DNA from: Pseudomonas proteolytica
GTDB taxonomy: Bacteria; Pseudomonadota; Gammaproteobacteria; Pseudomonadales; Pseudomonadaceae
Reading direction: 5' to 3'
Length of the DNA: 64,000 nucleotides
Assembly (NCBI RefSeq): GCF_007858275.1
Contig: NZ_VFEV01000019.1
Span: 61,261 to 125,260, forward strand
Part shown: positions 58,428-64,000 of the stretch, in pieces
How positions within the stretch are numbered: the first letter of the stretch is position 1
How the letters are laid out: the number at the start of each line of letters is the position of its first letter
Program-made: the position numbers and the translations under genes
Notes under the pieces: model-generated
What the model saw: the letters and a program-made list of their open reading frames with translations, nothing else
Told to the model about the DNA's origin: nothing
The model's database searches: none

Positions 58428-60098
58428 TCACTCATGGGGTTGCTCCAGCAAAACCCGCCCACTGGAACACGCCGCACTGTCGTTGCGATAGGCAAAGTAC
58501 AACTTGCCGCGCTCGCGATCAAAACGCAGGTGCAGTTCGATCACGTCGCCAGGGCGTACCAGTTGCTGGAACTTGAGCACTTCCATGCCGGCAAACGTCG
58601 GCGGCAGGTCGAGCAATTGCTGGCCCAGGTTGAACGCCCATTCCACCTGCACCACCCCCGGCAATACCGGCGTGTGAGGGAAATGCCCGCTGAAGTAGGC
58701 CAGGTCCGGGGGGATGCTCAGTTGCAGGGTCCATTCGCCGTCAGTCTCGACTTGCGCCAGCACTTGCGGGGCCTTGGGGCGCGGCGCCAGTAGCAGGGCT
58801 TCGATCTGCGCCTGGGGCAGTTTGCCCTGGGGGTTGAACGGCAGCTGCCGCAACAAGCGCCAGCGACGGGGCAGGGCCAGGGCTTCGCAGTGTTGGCTCA
58901 GGTGTTGGCGCAGGGCCTGGGTGACGCTGCGCCGGCCTTGGTTACGCAGGGCGTGCAGGCCGTCGCCACTGAGCACCACCAGGGCGCCGAGGGATGCGCG
59001 GTTTTCCTGGACCACCCCCAGGCGCGCTTCCGCAACCCACGCGTGCTCGGCCAGGGCGTGTTCGAGCATGGGCAGGGAGATGCGTTTTTCTTCCAGCTTG
59101 ACGATCCGATCCAGGCGCCCGAGCAATTCGAAGCGGCCGTCGGCGTAGATCTGGGCGGCGTCGGCAGTCTGTTCGACATGCCCGGCCGGCAGGTACGGCG
59201 AGGCAATGCGCAAGGCGCCCTCGGCATCCTGGCTCAGGCACACATCGGCAAACGGCTGCCAGGGCGTTTGGCCCTGGCGCCAGGCTATGCCGCCGGTTTC
59301 CGAGCTGCCGAGGATCTCGGTCGGCCACTGCTGCAGGCGTTGGTGCAGGCTGTTGGCCGCGTCGATGGGCAGCGCACCACCGGAGGAGAACACGCGCTTG
59401 ACGCTGCTCAAGGCCGCCCAGTCGAGGTTATCGCCCATGCGTTTGAGCAGGGCCGGGCTGGCCACCCAGGCAAAATGCGGGTGCTGGCGGCTGATGCGCT
59501 GCACGTCTTCGGGGAATGGCAGTTGCTGGCGCACAAAGCTGCGACCGGCGCACAGCGGCCACAGCACGCGGAACAGCAGGCCATAGATGTGCTGGGTGGC
59601 GACACTGCCGATGATGCACGCCTGGCCCAGGTCGGCGCCCCACAAGGCTTCCAGGGCCCGCACCTCGTTGGCCAGTTGGCGCAGGGTCTTGTCGATGCGC
59701 TTGGGCTCGCCGCTGGAGCCGGACGTGCACAGGCCCAAACGGCAGGCGTCCAGGTCCAGGGCGGCGGCGGCCAGCGGCGGTTGGTAGAGCGCATCCAGGT
59801 CGCCCGCTTCGGTCAGCCAGGCGTCAACATCAGCGGCCCAGCGTTGGCGTGTCTGGGGTTGCAGGTCGGCGGGCAGCAACACGCTGACCCCGGCCTGCCA
59901 GGCGCCCAGCAAGGCAATCGCCAGCTCGCCGGCGTCGTTCAAGTGCACCGCCAGGCGCTGGATGCCGCGGGCTTGCAGGCCGGCCGCCAGGCTCAGGGCC
60001 CGTTCGCACAGCTGTGCGTGGTTCATCGCAGGTTCGGTGGTGACCGAACGCAGTTCCACAGGCTCAAGCAACAGATGCTCAAGATTGACCCAATTCAT
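58428..60098 (-). CDS. AMP-dependent aryl ligase fused to a hotdog dehydratase (ApeH-ApeI-like)
   Basis: Encodes 556 residues from MNWVNLEHLLLEPVELRSVT. The first about 440 residues are an acyl-adenylating enzyme: CTSGSSGEPKRIDKT (phosphate loop), GSSETGGIAW, GRLDRIVKLEEKRIS, and LPFNPQGKLPQ with the catalytic lysine. The last about 110 are a FabA/FabZ-like hotdog domain (LAYFSGHFPHTPVLPGVVQV). In E. coli these are two genes, apeH and apeI. The ligase should activate the aryl starter and load it on an ACP; the dehydratase may pair with the 46975-47439 product. Overlaps its upstream neighbour by 4 bp. Confidence 0.9.
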   Translation of the reverse strand: MNWVNLEHLLLEPVELRSVTTEPAMNHAQLCERALSLAAGLQARGIQRLAVHLNDAGELAIALLGAWQAGVSVLLPADLQPQTRQRWAADVDAWLTEAGDLDALYQPPLAAAALDLDACRLGLCTSGSSGEPKRIDKTLRQLANEVRALEALWGADLGQACIIGSVATQHIYGLLFRVLWPLCAGRSFVRQQLPFPEDVQRISRQHPHFAWVASPALLKRMGDNLDWAALSSVKRVFSSGGALPIDAANSLHQRLQQWPTEILGSSETGGIAWRQGQTPWQPFADVCLSQDAEGALRIASPYLPAGHVEQTADAAQIYADGRFELLGRLDRIVKLEEKRISLPMLEHALAEHAWVAEARLGVVQENRASLGALVVLSGDGLHALRNQGRRSVTQALRQHLSQHCEALALPRRWRLLRQLPFNPQGKLPQAQIEALLLAPRPKAPQVLAQVETDGEWTLQLSIPPDLAYFSGHFPHTPVLPGVVQVEWAFNLGQQLLDLPPTFAGMEVLKFQQLVRPGDVIELHLRFDRERGKLYFAYRNDSAACSSGRVLLEQPHE

Positions 60099-60640
60099 AC
60101 GCGGCCTCGAACCCTTTGTCGTACCAGCCATTCCACGGCAAACAACAGGCCCATCAAGCCATAGGCGATCAGGCCGTTGTACAACATCCACCAGCTCAGC
60201 GGTGCCCACAGGGTGAGCGCGGCGGCGAGCAGGCCGTTACACAAGAAAAACACACTCCATACCACGGTGACCTGGCGCGTGTACGCAATAGCCTTTGGCG
60301 GCAGATGCGGGTCACTCAGGCGCGCCAGGCGCTCGACCATCGGCGGGCCGTATTTCAGGCTCAGGCCGAACAGCGCGAGCATGAAGGTGCTGACCAGGCT
60401 CGGGTACCAGCGCAGCAGTTGCGGGTTGTCGAACCAGGCCAGCAGCAGGCAAAACACCACCGCGACAAAGGCCATCCAGCCACTGCCGGGGCGCCGTGCG
60501 CCGGTCAGCGCGCGCAACAGCCACAGGCAGGCCAGCAGCAGGCCGAATTGCCAGGGCGCGAAATGCTCCGTGCCGTAATACACCGCAAAAGGATACAGCA
60601 GCCCTACCAGCAACAGGCCAAGGCCGATCAGCCGGCTCAT
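60095..60640 (-). CDS. COG4648-type membrane protein (ApeG-like)
   Basis: Encodes 181 residues with four to six membrane segments (LIGLGLLLVGLLYPFAVYYG; FGLLLACLWLLRAL; MAFVAVVFCLLLAWF; VWSVFFLCNGLLAAALTLWA). Proteins of this family are found almost only in APE-type clusters and their function is unknown. It overlaps the ACP gene before it and the ligase after it by 4 bp each. Confidence 0.82.
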   Translation of the reverse strand: MSRLIGLGLLLVGLLYPFAVYYGTEHFAPWQFGLLLACLWLLRALTGARRPGSGWMAFVAVVFCLLLAWFDNPQLLRWYPSLVSTFMLALFGLSLKYGPPMVERLARLSDPHLPPKAIAYTRQVTVVWSVFFLCNGLLAAALTLWAPLSWWMLYNGLIAYGLMGLLFAVEWLVRQRVRGRV

Positions 60641-60891
60641 GCGGCCGGTTGGACCAGACGGTAGACCGCCTCGACCACGTCATTGACCGTACGCACGGCC
60701 TTGAACTCTTCGGCGGCGATTTTCTTGCCGGTCTGGCGCTTGATATGGTCGATCAGGTCCACCGCATCGATGCTGTCGATTTCCAGGTCCTGGTACAGGT
60801 TGGCGTCGAGGGTGACCCGCTCCGGCTCCAGTTCAAACAGTTCCACCAGGGCGTCGCGCAGGGTGTTGAAGATATCGTCACGAGTTTGCAT
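60637..60891 (-). CDS. Acyl carrier protein (ApeF-like)
   Basis: Encodes 84 residues of an ACP, with the phosphopantetheine serine in LYQDLEIDSIDAVDLIDHIK and the usual helix pattern (FNTLRDALVELFELEPERVT). One of two ACPs that carry the growing polyene or its starter. It overlaps the COG4648 membrane-protein gene by 4 bp. Confidence 0.93.
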   Translation of the reverse strand: MQTRDDIFNTLRDALVELFELEPERVTLDANLYQDLEIDSIDAVDLIDHIKRQTGKKIAAEEFKAVRTVNDVVEAVYRLVQPAA

Positions 60892-60900
60892 GGTCGGGTC

Positions 60901-61170
60901 TCAAGCTGCCTGTCTGGCCGTGACGAACGCCGCAAGGCTGGCCACGTTGATAAAGTGATTGCGGGTGTCCTTGGCGTCGGCATCGATCTTGATACCGTAC
61001 TTTTTCTGGATCGCCAGGCCCAATTCCAGGGCATCTACCGAATCCAGGCCCAGGCCTTCGCCGAACAGGGTTTGCTCGCTGCCGATGTCGCTGGCGTCGA
61101 TGTCTTCCAGGCCCAGGGCCTCGATGATCAGGGTTTTAATGTCGTGCTCAAGGCTGTTGGGGTTGCTCAT
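60901..61170 (-). CDS. Acyl carrier protein (ApeE-like)
   Basis: Encodes 89 residues from MSNPNSLEHDIKTLIIEALG, with the modified serine in GEGLGLDSVDALELGLAIQK. It differs clearly from the next ACP, so the two probably have separate jobs (for example starter loading and elongation). Its start overlaps the acyltransferase gene by 23 bp and it ends 9 bp before the second ACP gene. Confidence 0.93.
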   Translation of the reverse strand: MSNPNSLEHDIKTLIIEALGLEDIDASDIGSEQTLFGEGLGLDSVDALELGLAIQKKYGIKIDADAKDTRNHFINVASLAAFVTARQAA

Positions 61171-61960
61171 CTTCGGCGAGCTCCTTAATGAAATAGTGAT
61201 GCAGGTAATCGTTGAGCTTGCGTGAGGCCTGGGGTGCGGGCCCTTGTGAGGCAAACACCTGTGGGTCTATATCGGCCCCCACCTGCAAACTGAAGTGAAA
61301 GCGGCGGTTGGGGATGCGATACCAGGGCTCGGCCTTGGTCAGCGTGGTCGGGCTGACCTTGAGCACCACGGGGGTGATGATTGTCGCACCGCGCAGGGCG
61401 ATGGCGGCGGCCCCGCGATGAAAGGCCGGCGGCGCGCCTGGCACGGTGCGGGTGCCTTCGGGGAAGATGATCAGGGTCTGGCCGTCACGCAGGGCGCCTG
61501 CGGCCGCATCGAGCATGTCGATGCTGCCGTCGTTGCTGATATAGCCGGCATCGCTCACCGGCCCCCGGGTGAAGGGGTTTTGCCACAGGCTTTGCTTGAC
61601 CACGCAATTGGCCTGGCGCACCAGGCCGATCAGCACCACCACATCGATCAGCGACGGGTGATTGGCGATGATCATCTGCCCGGGGCGCCCGAGTTTTTCG
61701 GCGCCTTCGACGCTGTAGGTCAGAATGCCGGCGCGGTACATCATGTTGATAAAGAACCAGAACAACCGCCCGATGGTCAGGCGCGCGCGACGTTGGTGTT
61801 GCTGGGCGTCCCCCGGCAGGCAGCTGAGCAGTGGAAACACCAGCAGGCGCAGGCACAAGCCGCCCAGGCCGAACAGCACGAAGCTGGCCGCCGTGGCGAA
61901 CAGGCGCCAGTAGTAGGCGTCCCGGGGCTTGTCGGTCAGGGTTTGCGTTGCCAGTTCCAT
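61148..61960 (-). CDS. PlsC-like 1-acyl-glycerol-3-phosphate acyltransferase (ApeD-like)
   Basis: Encodes 270 residues starting MELATQTLTDKPRDAYYWRL. Two hydrophobic segments (FATAASFVLFGLGGLCLRLL) precede the PlsC motifs: IIANHPSLIDVVVL (His-x4-Asp) and TLIIFPEGTRTVPGAPP. It could attach an acyl or aryl-polyene chain to a glycerol- or ornithine-type lipid. It overlaps the CLF-like gene by 25 bp and the ACP gene by 23 bp. Confidence 0.88.
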   Translation of the reverse strand: MELATQTLTDKPRDAYYWRLFATAASFVLFGLGGLCLRLLVFPLLSCLPGDAQQHQRRARLTIGRLFWFFINMMYRAGILTYSVEGAEKLGRPGQMIIANHPSLIDVVVLIGLVRQANCVVKQSLWQNPFTRGPVSDAGYISNDGSIDMLDAAAGALRDGQTLIIFPEGTRTVPGAPPAFHRGAAAIALRGATIITPVVLKVSPTTLTKAEPWYRIPNRRFHFSLQVGADIDPQVFASQGPAPQASRKLNDYLHHYFIKELAEDEQPQQP

Positions 61961-62655
61961 ACTCGGTTCTTCCAGGCATGTTGGCAGGCACCTTGCTCGT
62001 CGAGCAGGGTGCGCAGCAGGTTCAGGGCGTGGGGCCACTGGGTCTCGGTGGGTTGGACCGTTGCGGTGTGCAGCGCCAGTTGCCATTCGTCGCCTGGGGT
62101 CAGCAGCAGGCCCAGGGCATAGGGGAACGGCACATCATTGATCCAGCGCGTGTAGGCCGGGGGTGGCTGTTCTTCGGTAATCACCAACAGCACGGCCGGC
62201 GCGCCTTCGTTGAGCAGGGCCGCCGCTTCGAGCATGCCGTGCTCCAGGCCGTCGCCTGCCGCTGCCAGGGCGGTCATTTCGCTGGTTTCATTGCGCAGGA
62301 TCGACCATAGGCCAATCACCGCATTGTGCACCGACAGGCTGAACTGGGTGGGCGACAGGGGCTGGTCATTGGCCAGGTCGCTGAGGATATCCAGGGTGCG
62401 CGGGGTTTCGCCATGACGTGAAACAAACACCAGCGGCAGGTCCTGCAGGCCTTCTGCCAAGGGCCAGCCGACGCTGAAGGCCATCCGGGCCAGGCGGCTC
62501 AGGCGCCGGCGCTGCATGGCCGGCAGGAACGACACATCGGGCGCGGCATCGCTTTGGGCCAGCAACGTCGGGGCCTGGCACCAGTCGCGCCAGGCATCCA
62601 CGCTGTCGAGCCCAGGGGCCCAGGCGCGCCATTGGGCGATGTTGAAATTGATCAC
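61936..62655 (-). CDS. Beta-ketoacyl synthase-like chain-length factor (ApeC-like; GTG start)
   Basis: Encodes 239 residues from a GTG at 62655 (M-INFNIAQWRAWAPGLDSVD). It matches the N-terminal ketosynthase-like domain (LPLVFVSRHGETPRTLDILS; PTQFSLSVHNAVIGLWSILR) but has no cysteine at the nucleophile position and only half the length of a true ketosynthase. ApeC of E. coli has this form and serves as chain-length factor for ApeO. It is the first gene of the operon. An in-frame ATG at 62793 would precede the -10 element of the predicted promoter, so it is rejected. Confidence 0.85.
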   Translation of the reverse strand: MINFNIAQWRAWAPGLDSVDAWRDWCQAPTLLAQSDAAPDVSFLPAMQRRRLSRLARMAFSVGWPLAEGLQDLPLVFVSRHGETPRTLDILSDLANDQPLSPTQFSLSVHNAVIGLWSILRNETSEMTALAAAGDGLEHGMLEAAALLNEGAPAVLLVITEEQPPPAYTRWINDVPFPYALGLLLTPGDEWQLALHTATVQPTETQWPHALNLLRTLLDEQGACQHAWKNRVWNWQRKP

Positions 62656-63003
62656 TGAGAAGATTTCCCGCCCCTGCGGGCTTCCTTGTGCTGCAGTTTG
62701 CCCCGCAATGGCGGGACATGGCGCGATGGCCGAGTGGCGCGCATTATCCCGGTGCGGTGGGGTTCTAGCAAACTTTGGTAAGGAATTGTTCACGAGATAT
62801 TACAAAGTCAGCGAAATGAATCATCGATTCTCCGCCAATGGCTGTAGGTGTTTGGTGTCAGGCAGGTCTGTGTTGGTTGGCGTAATACGAGATAGTTATG
62901 CGGGATCGATCCTCTGATGCTGTAGTACATGCTTGATCAAGGTAGCGAGCGGGCGCTTTTGCCCTCTACACTCGGGCATTCATTGATACACGGAGGTTTT
63001 TCC
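62656..63003. other. Divergent gap between the APE operon and parA
   Basis: 348 bp without a gene. The left part is the GC-rich leader of the APE operon, with small hairpins (for example CCCGC/GCGGG near 62670 and CCCCGC-AATG-GCGGGA at about 62702). The middle (62770-62930) is AT-richer and carries the APE promoter and presumably that of parA. A GGAGG at 62991-62995 is the parA ribosome site. Confidence 0.6.
62743..62771 (-). promoter_or_regulatory. Predicted sigma70 promoter of the APE operon
   Basis: On the minus strand -35 TTGCTA and -10 GATAAT are separated by exactly 17 bases, close to consensus. Transcription would begin near 62736 and give an untranslated leader of about 80 bases before the GTG of the first gene. 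No other promoter of this quality was seen in the minus-strand run down to 45028. Confidence 0.65.
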
Positions 63004-63774
63004 ATGCGGCGCGTGGTGTTCAATCAAAAAGGCGGCGTTGGCAAATCCAGCATCGCCTGCAACCTGGCGGCGGTCAGCGCTAGCGAAGGCTATCGAACCC
63101 TGTTGGTGGACCTCGATGCACAGGCCAACTCGACCCAGTACCTGACGGGGCTGACGGGGGACGATATCCCCATGGGCATTGCCGATTTCTTCAAGCAGAC
63201 CCTGTCATCCGGGCCGTTTTCGAAGAAAAACCAGGTGGATATCTACGAAACCCCATTCGACAACCTGCACGTGATCACCGCCACTGCGGAACTGGCGGAC
63301 CTGCAGCCCAAGCTTGAGGCCAAGCACAAGATCAACAAGCTGCGAAAACTGCTTGATGAATTGGCCGAGGATTACGACCGGATTTACCTGGATACGCCGC
63401 CGGCCCTGAACTTCTATGCGGTTTCCGCGCTGATTGCAGCTGATCGCGTGTTGATCCCGTTCGATTGCGATAGTTTTTCGCGTCAGGCGCTGTACGGCCT
63501 GCTGGCGGAAATCGAAGAACTCAAGGACGACCACAACGAAGGCCTGGAAGTGGAAGGCATCGTGGTCAACCAGTTCCAGGCCCGGGCGAGCCTGCCGCAG
63601 CAGATGCTCGACGAGTTGATTGCCGAAGGCCTACCGGTGTTGCCGGTGTACCTGGCCAGCTCGGTGCGCATGCGCGAGTCCCACCAGGAAAGCAAACCGC
63701 TGATCCACCTCGACCCGCGCCACAAACTGACCCGACAGTTCGTGGAGCTGCACAACCTGCTGGAAAACACCTGA
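63004..63774 (+). CDS. ParA-family ATPase without adjacent ParB
   Basis: Encodes 256 residues from an ATG with GGAGG nine bases upstream. The deviant Walker A is NQKGGVGKSSIACNLA, the switch motif is LLVDLDAQANSTQYL, and Walker B lies in IYLDTPPALNFYAVSALIAA. Such ATPases position DNA or protein cargo on the nucleoid. No parB-like gene follows before the window end, so this is an orphan ParA, possibly acting on a non-DNA cargo. Chromosomal parAB of Pseudomonas lies elsewhere. Confidence 0.88.
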   Translation: MRRVVFNQKGGVGKSSIACNLAAVSASEGYRTLLVDLDAQANSTQYLTGLTGDDIPMGIADFFKQTLSSGPFSKKNQVDIYETPFDNLHVITATAELADLQPKLEAKHKINKLRKLLDELAEDYDRIYLDTPPALNFYAVSALIAADRVLIPFDCDSFSRQALYGLLAEIEELKDDHNEGLEVEGIVVNQFQARASLPQQMLDELIAEGLPVLPVYLASSVRMRESHQESKPLIHLDPRHKLTRQFVELHNLLENT

Positions 63775-63796
63775 TCTGAAGGGTGAACACGGTCTA

Positions 63797-63960
63797 TGTG
63801 GGAGCTGGCTTGCCTGCGATGACGGTGTGCCAGCTTGCATATCCATCAAGCTGCCCCTCGCCATCGCGGCATAGGTATCTACACAACTTTCAGAAACTGA
63901 CGAACTCCCCTGTGGCGAGCGGGCTTGCCCCGCGCTGGGCTGCGAAGCAGCCCCAAAACC
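63797..63960. repeat. REP elements downstream of parA
   Basis: A REP of the GCTGGCTTGCC type starts at 63797 (TGTGGGAGCTGGCTTGCCTG), with a decayed partner ending near 63878. A second, of the GCTGGGCTGC type, starts at 63911 (TGTGGCGAGCGGGCTTGCCC) and includes GGGCTGCGAAGCAGCCCC. Its partner is not visible before the window ends at 64000. No gene was seen after 63774. Confidence 0.8.
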
Positions 63961-64000
63961 AGCCGCTGCGGTGTATCTGGTACAACGTATTCGTCTTATT

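Noticed and set aside
62656..62793. N-terminal extension of the CLF-like protein to an ATG at 62793
   Set aside because: The extension crosses the predicted promoter and has no resemblance to the family, whose members begin near INFNIAQWRAW.

Overview
This 64 kb window is chromosomal DNA of a Pseudomonas, most likely of the P. fluorescens group. Three things point there: the phaC1-phaZ-phaC2-phaD medium-chain PHA locus, the order ponA-pilMNOPQ-aroK-aroB-(AAA/SPOR protein)-gltB-gltD-hemE, and many REP/REPIN palindromes of the types TGTGGGAGCGGGCTTGC, TGTGGGAGCTGGCTTGC and TGTGGCGAGCGGGCTTGCC between genes. No rRNA, tRNA, insertion sequence, prophage or CRISPR array was seen.

Layout. 1-5544 (minus): a chaperone-usher fimbrial operon (pilin, two tandem chaperones, usher, putative tip adhesin cut by the window edge). 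5862-6557 (plus): a divergent orphan LuxR-type response regulator that probably controls it. 6612-11768 (minus): phaD, phaC2, phaZ, phaC1, with a sigma54-like site upstream of phaC1. 12018-15421 (minus): a DUF971 protein, hslU and hslV with an RpoH-type promoter, and a SPOR protein translated directly after argS. 15423-19582 (minus): argS and priA. 19785-22287 (plus): rpmE, a secreted thermonuclease-family protein and the malic enzyme maeB. 22469-24916 (minus): penicillin-binding protein 1A. 25134-39783 (plus): pilMNOPQ, aroK, aroB, an AAA/SPOR cell-division protein, gltBD and hemE. 39906-41433 (plus): a hipBA toxin-antitoxin pair. 41562-43843: an MFS exporter and a divergent LysR regulator. 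43931-44314: a PemK/MazF-like toxin gene broken by an amber codon, followed by a structured candidate small RNA.

44551-62655 (minus) is a nearly unbroken run of overlapping genes forming an aryl-polyene (APE, xanthomonadin/flexirubin-like) pigment cluster. An ammonia-lyase and an AMP ligase should supply and load the aryl starter. Two acyl carrier proteins, two ketosynthases, a chain-length-factor-like protein, a ketoreductase and two dehydratases (one fused to the ligase) should build the polyene. A methyltransferase and a halogenase-like flavoprotein could tailor the ring. Acyltransferases, a glycosyltransferase, a LolA-like carrier, an MMPL exporter and lipoproteins should attach the product to a lipid and move it to the outer membrane. 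A single promoter candidate sits upstream of the first gene. 63004-63774 (plus) is an orphan ParA-type ATPase.

Most unusual signals. (1) Five tandem copies of a 123-bp (41-codon) REP-derived unit lie inside the signal-peptide coding part of the APE LolA-like gene and keep the frame open, so the gene as written encodes about 200 residues of repeat polypeptide ahead of the mature domain. (2) pilM has lost about 137 internal codons in frame and pilQ lacks its N-terminal AMIN region, so the pil assembly operon is reduced though still open. (3) A rho-independent terminator is built into the signal-peptide codons of the thermonuclease-like gene. (4) A halogenase-like flavoprotein sits in the APE cluster. 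Comparisons with family members are from memory; no database search was run.
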